Assembly (NCBI GenBank): GCA_035582835.1
Contig: JAYKAV010002330.1
Span: 219,263 to 283,262 of the forward strand
Direction of reading: 5' to 3'
DNA length: 64,000 nt
Source: Phoebastria nigripes
Taxonomy: Eukaryota; Chordata; Aves; Procellariiformes; Diomedeidae
Shown here: in pieces, positions 21,701 to 31,700 of the stretch
Layout of the letters: each line of letters begins with the position of its first letter
How positions within the stretch are numbered: the first letter of the stretch is position 1
The notes under the pieces: model-generated
Database searches by the model: none
What the model was told of the DNA's origin: nothing
What the model saw: only the letters and a program-made list of their open reading frames with translations
Position numbers and translations under genes: made by a program

Positions 21701-23562
21701 TGTTCTCAAAGATTTTAAAGAGGTGAGCACCAGGGACACTACCTTGGCTGAACCTCCAAAACCACCCTACCATTACTGGAGACACACAAATCCTGCACCT
21801 GGCCTGCACTTACCTATTCTCCCCAGACCTATGATGCCCACTGTACTATCAGACAGACCATAGCCACACATCCATAAGGGCTTCCATGTTGTCCAGCCAC
21901 CACTAGCAGAGAGACAGAGATAGAAACAGGTGTCAGACAGCAGCAGGGGAGAGCCTGCTCATAGCCCAGTCCAGCATTTGGGCAAGTATGCCAGAAGGTA
22001 CTATGCTGCAGGCGGTTAGCCCCTCGCACAGACAGATGATCTTACAAACAGCCTCTCTGAGGTTCCTGCTTCAAGTGACCTTGGTGGTCTCCTGCAGGAA
22101 TATGCTTGGACCTCGGGTGCGCAGCAGCAGCCTTGGGACTGATTTAATTTAGGCACCGCTAACCACAGACCTGGAACAACTGCCAGTGAGCTCCGGCCAG
22201 ACCTTCCATGCATGCCCTCCTTGAGGGGTCTGCGGTGGCCTTGGGTGCCCTCTCCCGCAGGTCGTCTACCTAGCGTACAGAGGGGAGTTCTGCCCCTCTC
22301 ACAGCCGCTAAGCAGCATGTCTCCAAAGAGTCATGGAACTGCAGAGGACTCCACCTTGGCCTGCAAGACGTTCGGTGCAAGCCGGGTGAAACTCTGGCTT
22401 CAGCCCTGTTTCACCTGTCCAGTGTGGCACGCTTTCTCCTGCAGCTCTCGACCCGGGGGCTGCTGGGCTCAGAAGCTCCAGCTGGCAGCTGCCGATACTC
22501 ACTTCTTTACCTGCTCCACTGCCTCCGGCAGCCTGCGGCACGCAGCCAGAAGTAAAGCTACAGAGAGTTCTGCGGTGGCATCAGTCAGGACATCGGGGGT
22601 GTACCCCACACGGATCCCTCTGCAAGGCAAGCACAGGTCTCTGGGGCAACGCTGCCAGCCTTCAGCAAGTTGCTGATGCTACACCTCTTCTAGGTATCCG
22701 CAGTACCATGTGCAAGAGGACATCCCTTTTGGCTCCTCAGCCCTTCCTCCAAAAACTCTTCTCAACTGCAGTTGGGGTGGGGTTATCCCAGCCTTACCCT
22801 AGCATCCAAAGGCTCCTCCAACCCCAGCTGGGTTGGGGATGACCCTAGCCATATCCTACCAAGAGGGAAGTGCAGGTCGCAAACCCCGTCCAGTCCCACG
22901 CTCCGCAAAAGTCCACCCACCAGGCCCGTGCCGAAGTGACCTGCAGCTCTGCTGTGTCAAGAGTGGGACGAGCTCTGAGCTTTGCCCTCCTTCCCTGCCA
23001 CCTCCCCCGGCTGGGCCCCATCCCTCACAGGGTCAGGGCAAAGGGCAGAGCAGGCGAGGGTTACCGCTTCTTAATTTCCTCCAGGGCAAGNTGGTCAAAC
23101 CCGACGGACATGGTGCTGATGACTTTCAGGCCGGGCCCTGCAAGACACCACCAGCACGCGGCTGCCCAACGTCGCCCCGGGGGGTCCCGGGCCGGGCCGG
23201 GAGGGCAGGAGAGGAGAACGGCAGGGGAACAGGAGGGGAGGGGTCCGGGGCCGCAGCCCGCACCCACCGGCGGCCTCCAGCACCTCGCGGTCGATGCGGT
23301 CGGAGAGGAGGCAGAGCAGCCCGCGCTTTCCCGCCACGCCCGCCAGCAGCTCGGCCCGCGGCACCGGCTCCTCCGAGTCCCACTGCTGGACGCGGCACCT
23401 GCGGCGGGAGCGCGGCCCGTCACCGCGCCGCCGGGACCGGTGGCGGACCCGGCCCGACCCTGCCCCTGCCACGGCCCCGGCCCGGCTCCATGCTCACCCG
23501 CCGGCTTGCGACAGGACCCGCAGCCCCTCGGCCGGGATCCGCCGCGTCACGAACACCGCCAT
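15602..23562 (-). CDS. GRHPR: GRHPR, glyoxylate reductase/hydroxypyruvate reductase (complete, nine coding exons, 322 aa)
   Basis: NAD(P)H-dependent D-2-hydroxyacid dehydrogenase that reduces glyoxylate to glycolate and hydroxypyruvate to D-glycerate, mainly in cytosol; loss in humans causes primary hyperoxaluria type 2. Nine exons totalling 969 nt join in frame with GT..AG junctions: 23498-23562, 23268-23398, 23065-23137, 22503-22619, 21814-21902, 20997-21101, 19655-19790, 18730-18860 and 15602-15723. The product starts [13 protein letters not shown] and ends PHELLL. It keeps the dinucleotide-binding GLGRIG (154-159) and the active-site residues R239 (TSRG), D263 (GLDV), E268 (PEP) and H287 (PHVGS). 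These match human R245, D269, E274 and H293, a constant offset of 6 because the bird start aligns with the second human Met. The start ATG has a strong context (GCCATGG). An N at 23091 leaves one codon as His or Gln; His is expected. Confidence 0.97.
15724..18729 (-). other. GRHPR: GRHPR intron 8
   Basis: 3.0-kb intron. No repeat family is recognised. The part around 16.60-16.85 kb is AT-rich against GC-rich surroundings and could hold a conserved element; nothing further can be said from sequence alone. Confidence 0.8.
18730..18860 (-). CDS. GRHPR: GRHPR exon 8
   Basis: 131 nt after TTTGCCAG; encodes [14 protein letters not shown] through [14 protein letters not shown] and LLSLKNC, carrying active-site Asp 263 and Glu 268; donor GTAAGT. 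Confidence 0.95.
19655..19790 (-). CDS. GRHPR: GRHPR exon 7
   Basis: 136 nt after TCCACTCAG; encodes [18 protein letters not shown], then [11 protein letters not shown] through VFVNTS and the first bases of active-site Arg 239; donor GTAATT. Confidence 0.95.
20997..21101 (-). CDS. GRHPR: GRHPR exon 6
   Basis: 105 nt after CTCCTAG; completes GLGRIG, then encodes [17 protein letters not shown] through AAEFEAEF; donor GTAAGA. Confidence 0.95.
21814..21902 (-). CDS. GRHPR: GRHPR exon 5
   Basis: 89 nt after CTCTGCTAG; encodes [15 protein letters not shown] through [10 protein letters not shown], the start of the nucleotide-binding motif; donor GTAAGT. Confidence 0.95.
22503..22619 (-). CDS. GRHPR: GRHPR exon 4
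   Basis: 117 nt after CTTGCAG; encodes [18 protein letters not shown] through PEAVEQVK; donor GTGAGT. A competing GTAAAG lies 8 nt earlier, but only GTGAGT restores the conserved VKNGGW across the junction. Confidence 0.95.
23065..23137 (-). CDS. GRHPR: GRHPR exon 3
   Basis: 73 nt after a TCTTGCAG acceptor; encodes [14 protein letters not shown], one ambiguous residue, then LALEEIKK; donor GTAACC. The N at 23091 falls in the third base of a CAN codon (His in human). Confidence 0.95.
23268..23398 (-). CDS. GRHPR: GRHPR exon 2
   Basis: 131 nt after a CCGCCGCAG acceptor; encodes [13 protein letters not shown] through [18 protein letters not shown]; donor GTGGGT. The WDSEEP and LLCLLSD blocks match human WDSDEP and LLCLLSD. 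Confidence 0.95.
23498..23562 (-). CDS. GRHPR: GRHPR exon 1 (coding part)
   Basis: 65 nt encoding [21 protein letters not shown] plus two bases of the next codon. The donor is GTGAGC. It lies in the CpG-rich promoter region. Confidence 0.95.
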
Positions 23563-23698
23563 GGCCGCGCCGCCGCCGCCCCAGCGACCCCGGGCGGCCG
23601 CTCCGCTCGGCACCGCCCCGGCCCGCCCCCCGGCAGCGCCTGTGCACTGCGAGCGGCAGGCGGGGCACACGCGGAAGGCGCGCCTGGAGCGCCGCTGC

Positions 23699-23834
23699 GA
23701 GGCACCGGTGCAGTACGGGCGTGGAGCACCTGCGCAGCGCACACGTGTAGTGCATGTGTGGAGCACCTCTGCAACGCACACATACAATGCACACGTGGAG
23801 CACCTATGCAATGCACACATGCAGTGCATGCGTG
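23699..23834. repeat. 37-bp minisatellite just upstream of GRHPR
   Basis: Three full tandem units, 23724-23760, 23761-23797 and 23798-23834, each begin GAGCACCT and are exactly 37 bp; a diverged 25-bp partial unit (23699-23723) comes before them. Units 1 and 2 contain the E-box CACGTG (23742-23747 and 23792-23797). The array starts about 140 bp upstream of the GRHPR start codon. Confidence 0.9.
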
Positions 23835-25652
23835 GAGAGAGGCTGCAAGGCCTGGCTGCTAACCCACCATGGAGAGCTTACAGCCTCTCTGCAGCTCCTC
23901 CATCCTACTAACATCGCCTTTTCTTTCTCTGGATTAAGGTGTGCATTCAGGCTGTGGGTGGGCCAGCAGCTTGTCATGAGAACAGATGGTAAATGATCAT
24001 CAAGTTTCAGGTGTGGGTTTCCCCCTGCAGAGAGCTTTGCCATGCCCACTGAGAACAGCAGCCCATCTTTGCCCTGGGAACCAGCTGGTTTGGAGGCTTG
24101 GGTGGGAGCTGGCACTCTGTGCCGTGCCACCACCTCCACCTCAGAGGAACCCTTCCCACAGCATGGCTGCTCCTGGCAGCACCCATTGTGCTGCTGTTGG
24201 TGCTTGCGTGGGTGGCAGGATCCTAGAGCCAGGAGCAGCCAGCAACATCTCTGCCCTATGCCAAGTCCTGCAGGGTCTCCCTCAGAGAAGCCACTCCACA
24301 TGCGGCCTCCTACCCCCTGACTTGCACAGGACAGATGTCCGCAAGCCCTAACACTGGCCACAGGAGGGAAAGGCTGCCNGCCTTTCAAGCCGCTGAATCA
24401 GTGCCCTGGGGAAGTGAGGGTCTGTGGGTACCTGGACTGCCTAACCTGGCGGTGGGCATCCTGCAGGGTGGGACCAACAGCCTGGCTGGGATGCTGACGG
24501 GAAACATTTAAGGATGGGAGAGGGGAAGGGTGGAGTGCATCATGGAGCGGGAGGCAGGACCTTTCCATAGGCCTTTTGGAGGTTAGTAACTCCACTGGAC
24601 TTGGTGTGGAGACTGCAAATCCCAAGAAATGGAGTACTGGTGGACAGCAGAGGAGACCTACCCACTGTGTTACAGCTTGCAGAGGTCTGCATTCAGATCA
24701 CACCTGCCGCCAATCTGCCTGCCTGCTCTGTTCCTGTGAGCTGGCAGGGGACTAAAATTTACAAGAGCCCTGCAGGGTTTTTAGAAGATTTTTTAAACCT
24801 AAGATGATGTTTTATTAAAATCTGGCTGGATTCTTAGATGTCAATGTGCTGGTGGCTCAGAAAAGCAGAGCAGGCAAATGGAAGGACAGACAGAACAAAC
24901 TGTTTGGGTGCATCCCTCTGTCAGTCATTCACACGTGTGTGTGTATACAGGTACACATGCCAATGTGGAGGGCCAAGCAGCCCTTGGTTCTAGGGGGTAC
25001 CCGCCTCTGGACGAGGTATACATTCATACACACACATATGTACATATGTGTATATGTATATATATATTTGCATACATTTATTTGGGTTCCTTTTGACTTT
25101 TTTTCAAATTCCTTGCAACATCAGGGTATTATCCATGAGTCCTGGCGTCTTCTCCAGAACTGGTGGAGGGGCTACTACCAAATATTGCAAACTATGACAC
25201 TGAACTCTGTCCATCAGCATGGTGATAATTTCATACCTTTGTACAAGAAGTACCACTGTAATGCTATAATGTGTAATGCTATATAATACCATCACCAAAC
25301 AGCCAAGGGCCTGGTAATCTAAGTAAGCAAGGTGGGGCGTGAACTACATCAACCAGCTTTTAGACATGGCTTTGTGCCAGTGTCATTAAAGTTGGGTTGG
25401 TGATGACCTATACCACTTCTGCTGGGAAATGGTGGGTTTCTGCACCAGCATACAGGGTGATGGGTCCTCCCAGATTCTGTTTTGCTGTGGTCACCCAACC
25501 TGGTCCCTGACGAACTGTTTTCTAAGCTCTGATCTCTTTCACTTCTATCTTCTGAGGCATCATTTAAGCATTTCTTTCTCTGCTGACCAAGGAGGCACAG
25601 AGGAGCCATGATGATACACCCTGCTGGGACCCAATCTGTATCTCTAAGCAGC
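23835..25652. other. Intergenic, no gene seen
   Basis: GC-rich to about 24.7 kb, then AT-rich with a CA/TA microsatellite at about 25.02-25.07 kb. Open frames are short, overlap and lack similarity to known proteins. Confidence 0.6.
25022..25072. repeat. CA/TA-rich microsatellite
   Basis: Alternating CACACA, ATGTACATATGTG and TATATATA tract, mostly purine-pyrimidine alternation. Confidence 0.85.
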
Positions 25653-26224
25653 TGTCGTGGTTTAACCCTGGCCAGCAACTAAACACCATGCAGCCGCTCA
25701 CTCACCCCCCCGCTTCCGGTAGGATGGGGGAGAGAATCAGGAGGGCACAGGGCACAAGCAGGAAAACTTGTGTGTTGAGATAAAAACAGTTTAATAATTG
25801 AAATAAAACAAAGTAGAACAGTAATAATAACAATGATAACAACAATAATAGAATATACAAAGCAGGCGATGCACAATGCAACTGCTCACCACCTGCTGAC
25901 CAACGTGTAGCCCGATACGTGAAAGCCCGTCCTGTAACCCCAGAGCCCCCTCCCCACTTAGTTTTATACTGAGCATGATGTCACATGGTATGGAATATCC
26001 CATTGGCCAGCTGGGTCAACCAACCCGGCTATGCTCCCCCCGCCAGCTTCCCGTGCACCTGGCAGGGCATGGGAGGCCGAAAGTCCCCGGTGCAAGCACC
26101 TCCCAGCAACAACCAAAACATCAATGGGCCATCAAGGCTCCTATTATACCAAACCCAAAACACAACACCCCCCCCCCCAGCTACTGGGAAGAAAGTTAAC
26201 TCTGTCCCAGCCAGAACCAGGACA
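25653..26224 (-). mobile_element. Solo LTR, copy A (reverse orientation)
   Basis: 572-bp endogenous retrovirus LTR with no internal region. On the - strand it begins TGTCCTGGTTCTGG and ends TAAACCACGACA, giving imperfect terminal repeats TGTCSTGGTT. The flanks carry a perfect 5-bp target duplication, GCAGC at 25648-25652 and 26225-26229. It holds a TATA-like box (25962-25968 on the opposite strand) and a C-run near 26.17 kb. Same family as the copies at 33.2 and 62.5 kb. A 5-bp duplication suggests an ERVL-type (class III) element; the family name cannot be fixed here. Confidence 0.88.
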
Positions 26225-26229
26225 GCAGC

Positions 26230-28395
26230 GCATACCCAGTCCAAAGCAAGAGTGAGAACGTGCCAGCCAAGAGGAACAAGCCACCCAACTTGGAGCTCCA
26301 GGAACAGCATTCATCTCCTAAAGGTCCCTCTGTTCAGTTACTTGAAGAGACACTGCAGAGCAGCCCCATTCTGACACATCACCCCCACAGCAAGGGTCTA
26401 GGCTGAGCTGGTTGCCTAAGCTTCATTGATGGAGAAGGACTGCCACCTCTAGCCAGCAATTGATGCTACAGGTATTGGGTAGTGTTTTAGGATGAGAGTT
26501 ACCACCTTAGAGCCTCCAGTGACTACTTTGGGAGGTTTCCAAAGGCCAGAGATAGGCAGAGTAAAGCCTCTCCCAGGGCTAAACAGACTTTGCTTGTTAA
26601 TAGCCAGATTTAAATTTGCTGGAGACCTGATCTGAGTCTGCTTTATGATCACAAAATGAACACAGCTAGGTATAGGAGTGGGGGCGGAGGGAACCAAAAG
26701 AAGACATGAGCTTGTACAGGAAGGTGGGGTAAAACAGGTGTATTATCTCTGGGAATGAGCACAGAGTCACACCAGTAAAGAAAACACATCTGTGGACAGA
26801 GGGAAGGTGGAGTTTAACATCCCAGAATATCTATCCGGGATTCCTTCTGCTGCTCCACAGTAGGTGCTCCACAGGCTTGTGCCACGCAAGAGATGGGGAT
26901 GGCCTCCAGCACACCTCCCCACAGGTTTTGAGTTTAGAAAGAGGATGATCTGCAGGCATAGTCTCAGGCCATGTGACTCCCGTCCAGCAGCTGCGATGTG
27001 ACTGCAGGGCAGAGCCTGGCTGGGTCACTGTGGTTCACTGCACTGGCCCTGTTGGGAAAACAAAGGATCTGTCCGCTACGGGGCTTCTTCCTCGTAATTG
27101 CCCTGGGAGATAAGAGCCTTCATTATCTGATGGAAGCTTTAACAAGAAGGCTGGAGAGAGCCAGAGTGCCCAACCATCTGATCTTAATGGGAGTTTTATA
27201 GTAAACTCGGAGGCCAGGGACTTACAGTGCTTTTCTCTGGCATGAATTACCAGTGCTATATGAGGTATCATCTTATCTAATGAAACTGTACTCTACTGGT
27301 GGGATTTTCCTTTATCATGATGCATGTCTGCTCCCACCGTCAGTATGTTGTCAGATTATGCCAGCAGAATCCATTTTATTTTTTAATAATTGCTTGAAAG
27401 TTTATTTTATTTTATTGAGCTGGGTTATCATTAGANCTCACATCGCCCTCCCTGATCATGTAAGGATTTGTGTCAGGAGTATATGCTCTCCAGCATGACA
27501 TCTCTGCACTAATCTTGCGGCGCAGTAGCTGCAATGGTTTTCCTTTTCCCTTTCCTGCTGCCCTCCCCTGCTCATCCAGGTGAACGCAGTGGAGTCACTC
27601 ATTCTGGAGAACGTGCCGCGGCTGCCGGTGCGCCGTGTTACCGGAGCCAGCGCACCGCACTCAGTGGCAACATCTGAACGTCTAGCCAGTTCCTCCAGAG
27701 GCACCAGTACGAGCAAAATGGAGACCCCCAGAGAGGATTTATTTACAAAACAAAACACCCACTGCTGGCAAAAAGTGTGGTTTTGTCGATATAATTAAAT
27801 ACACAGAACACCTATAAACTGTCTCCTTAGCTGTGTGGCTTCAGATTCAAAATCTGTCCTATAAATGCGCAGAAACCATTTCCTGGTGTGCCTTGGCTTG
27901 TCACCACCCTCCTGGGCCACCGGCTCCAGCCACAGGCATGCAGTGGTCTCAGGACCTGCTCAGCAAATGCACCCTGTGCACAGTCTAAGATGTCTCAGAA
28001 AATCACTGCTCAGTGGCAAAAGCTTGTGACAACATGATCTGGGCAAGGACAAAGGAACGTGTGCTTCCCTGCATGCAGCTGGCAGTCAGCTCCAGCAGGA
28101 CAAAGCCAGCATCTCACGCCGGACCTGAAGATGTTTTGCTCACAGACTCAGCCCTACTCCTTTGGATCACGTCACTCACACAGTTTGGTGACAAAATCCT
28201 TTTGCACCATACAAGCTGGCAGCAGCCCAGCTCTACGTGCCTGTTCTCTTCACAGGTCACAGCCCACCAGGGCAAGAAGCTTGCTGCCTCTTGGAAAGGT
28301 GATAGCTCCTCAGTCCCTCTGGAGGCAAGGTTGCTGTCAGTGCTGTGCTCTTGCACTGCATCTTATGGGTGTCCTCTGCGGTGGGGTGCAGCTCA
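26230..28395. other. Intergenic, no gene seen
   Basis: Mixed composition. An AT-rich segment with T/A runs lies at about 27.25-27.45 kb. No coding exon, RNA gene or interspersed repeat is recognised. Confidence 0.6.
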
Positions 28396-28745
28396 GAGTC
28401 ACAGGGTCCCTGAGGCTGGAGGCACCTCCAGAGGTCACCTTGTCCAACCCCTGCTCAAAGCAGGGTCACCTGGAGCCAGTTGCCCGGGGCCATGTCCAGC
28501 TGAGATTGGGGTATCTCCACAGGCTCCACGACCTCTTCGGGCAACCGGTTCCAGTGTTCAGCCACCCTCAGAGTGAAAAAGTGTTTTTCTTCTGTTTCAG
28601 TGGAATTTCCTGTGTCTCAATGTGTGCCCATCGCCTTGCTACTGGGCACTGCTGAGAAGAGCCTGGCTCCCGCATCTTCGTTCCCCCACCAGGTATTTAT
28701 ACACAAGGATAGGACCCCCCAAGCCTTCTCTTTCCTCAGCTCCTG
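28396..28745 (-). mobile_element. CR1 LINE 3' fragment (reverse orientation)
   Basis: Recognised from CR1 3'-end phrases read on the + strand: TCCAACCCCTGCTCAAAGCA, then GGTTCCAGTGTTCAGCCACC and GAGAAGAGCCTGGCTCC. These are the reverse complement of a CR1 tail. It is diverged, truncated at both ends, and lacks the terminal octamers. No open frame survives. Confidence 0.85.
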
Positions 28746-31700
28746 CACTGGTCAAAACTGTGTTGTCAGGCCAGACACAAACGAGACTGTGCTTGAGCCT
28801 GCTCCTAACTCCCACAGCTTCCTCCCCCGGATCTCACCATCTCAAGCACTACTTGGAGCCATGGATTCTGGCGTCATAGGATTGTGTGCTTGATTTTAAA
28901 AAGGCAGGAGTTTCCTGAGCACAGGAACAAATGGAGCTTGATTCCCTGTGAGTTTCTGCCTTGTGGATGACTGCGTTCAGTGTCGAAGGAGGTGCACATC
29001 TCACTAAAGTGTTCCCTGGGGATGAGGACGGAGCGGGTGAAGGCACTGACCGGGTGTCTCATAAGACTTGAGTGTGCGATGCAGCCCTCCCCTCCATGGG
29101 ACACTGGCAAGGTCCTGGCCCTCTACACATCCACCTATTACCCTGATGGCTGTAGAAATGTGGCTCACATCTCCAGACACAGAGTGCGAATCAAAGCGGT
29201 CCAACTTTTCCAAGCCCTTGTGGTTTTTGAGCGAGCAAGTTGGAGGGGGGAGGAGGAAAGAGCTCCCAATGCCATTTCTTTGAATAGAGGGGGTGCAGTC
29301 TTGGTACCTCGCCTTCCAGTGCAGGAGTGTCAGGAGTGTCTGCTGACACACATCCCCTCCCTCCCTGCAGGGATGAGGGTTGTAACATCTGCCCACCTCT
29401 GTTGGCTCTTCCCAAATGTGCATGAAACCACCGTCCACTATCACCCTGGCCTGGCAGCAGTCCCGCTTGCGCAAGCTTGGCAGAAGGAGGGAGACTAGGG
29501 CCAGGGCCCCTGCAAGGGACAGGGGGATGCCTACCTGCAGCTGCTGCCAGTCCTGCCGGTGCGGTGCTACCAGCTTGCCCATTGGAGGAGCATCCAGCCA
29601 CCTGGAGCACCAGCCAGCTCCTGCCCAGCCAGCACTTATGGACGTAGGAGGAAACTGGGAGCGCTGTGGGAGAACTGGAGGGACTGGGGCAGAACCATGA
29701 AGCAGGGTCTGGGGGAAAGGGATGGGGTTTGCATGGGGGCAGCTGCTGGGAGGTGGGAAAGTCTATAGGAGATCAGGCAGGAGACTGTGCGGCACATCCA
29801 GAGCTGTCCAGCTGCCCTGCCACTGCAGGGACCGAAGCAGTTCGAAGCCATCGCCGAGTGGGCAGACCTGCTTGTCCCTTGAGGGCAGAGAGCAGCAGCT
29901 TGGTGGCTGCACCATCTCTCTCCGCTGTGGGTGCTCCCATCCCACCACCTGCTCCCAAGGCTGGCCTGTCCTGGCTGCTTTGGACCTTTCAGAGCAGGGG
30001 TATCACTAAGCTGCCCCAAGAAATAACCCCTAATAATTAGCACTTCACCCGTATGCAGAAATTGTGCCCTTTGCAAAACATGGGCAGTGACTATTTCTAA
30101 GCCTGAATGGTCTCTGTGTGCAAAGGAGTGTTCAGCCTGTTTGTGACCCCTTTGTTGCCTGGCTCAAGGGCATGCCACAACCATATGCAGAGAAGGAGCT
30201 ATTTCCTCTCCTCAGTTTTACACTGGATGCCATTCAACCTAACGTTGTTCTTCATGTCACATGGGACAAACTGGATAGCAATTCCTGGTTTCCCATTTCG
30301 GTGTTTTATGGATATTACATACACGTATGGGTGTATAAACCCCCCCCCCATAAATGTGTAATTGACATTTAATATTTTCTGTATTTCCTCTAATTCCATT
30401 CTTTTGGTGAAATGCCAGCCTGCATTGCCTCTCCGCAGCACCCCCTGGCCAGGTCTCCACTCCTTTGTGCACGCTGTGAAGGTGAATACATCAGGCTTAG
30501 CCATGGCATCTCTAGCCGTCACAGTATTCCCATCCCATCTTTTCCTTCTGAATCATTTTCCTGCTGTGTTTGAACCGTTGCCTCCTCGGCCACAGCAGGC
30601 CACTAACACGAGTGGCTGTGGGGAGGCCAGCACAGCCATCCCGCTGCCTCTGCCTGCTCCTTATGGCTTCGCACCTGCCACTGTCCTGCACCACTGCCTC
30701 TTCCACCAACCCGCCTTTGCTGGCTCCTTCTGAAATCCTGTGCAGTGTCCGTCAGTCTGCCTGACCTGGGGACGCCTTGTAGCCTTTCCTTGCTCTACCA
30801 CACTTTTCGTCACCCTAGCGTTTCAGATCATTAAAATAATTAATTGGTCTCTCATCCGTGACCTGGCATCTTTCCTGTTATCTGGACACTCTGGTGAAAA
30901 CTGAGCTGACCCATCTGGTTTGTTTCAGACAGACCTGCAGACCATTTCACCCCTGGGAAACTATGCAGAGCTCTGCAAAACCTTTCTGAAAGCTGAAATG
31001 AGAGAGATGAATGGATGCTATGTCTTCCTCCGCTTGCTGGCAGGCAGCCGGGCTGCTGCCAGAGGAACAAGGATGCTGGGTATGTCCCAGCCAGGTCTGG
31101 CGCCAGCTTTTCTTTCCTCCTGTGCAAACTTGCAGTGATTTGCNTTAGCGGCTAGCACATTGATGCTGTCACATCTGGAAAAGCTTTGCCATGGGAATAG
31201 CCTCCCCGAACACTGTTTTCACATTTCCCCTGTACGAGGCTGTTCGATTCCCAACACTTTGCTTTTATTTTTTCCTGCCAGTGGGCTCGGCGCAAAGAGA
31301 GCCAACTGGCCGTCTGAGTCGGGAGGCAGCTGTAGGAGATGTGTCCGAGCTTTGCCCAGCCTCTGCAAGCCACAGGCCACTGCCAGCAGGGCCACAGAGC
31401 TGCTGTGAGCTGAGCAGCTGCCTCTGCCAGTGACTATGGAATGCGTGCTCCACCGGACAAGGTGGAAATGTCACCCTCTTGGGTACAGCAGGATTTTGAT
31501 GGGATTTTAGGAGTGTGTGTCAGGGCAGGACAAAAAAAAACCCTGGCTTTCACTATATGAAGGTGATGTCCTTTGAAATACAAGTGACCCCTGGCAAAGC
31601 TTGCAGCTGTCCAGAGGATACAGGATTGTGGAGGTGTGGCAGCTCCTTGCAAAAAGCCAGCAGAACAGCTGGGTCTCCATCTGTCCGTCCATCCCATCCC

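Larger units (their letters stand above)
18861..23267 (-). other. GRHPR: GRHPR introns 2-7
   Basis: The introns lie at 18861-19654, 19791-20996, 21102-21813, 21903-22502, 22620-23064 and 23138-23267, all GT..AG. They are compact and GC-rich, and no transposon or RNA gene is recognised in them. Confidence 0.85.
23100..23700 (-). promoter_or_regulatory. GRHPR: CpG-rich promoter region of GRHPR
   Basis: Very high GC with dense CpG over exons 1-2 and about 140 bp upstream of the start codon, in contrast to the flanks. No TATA box is seen near the start. This is the usual CpG-island promoter form of a housekeeping gene; the transcription start itself cannot be placed. Confidence 0.75.

Noticed and set aside
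22833..23862. Two long + strand frames (305 and 330 codons) across the GRHPR promoter
   Set aside because: They are antisense shadows of GRHPR exons 1-3 and the CpG island, rich in Arg, Pro and Ala.
25679..26310. Open frames around solo LTR copy A
   Set aside because: They lie within or across the LTR and recur at copies B and C in the same form, so they are repeat-derived.
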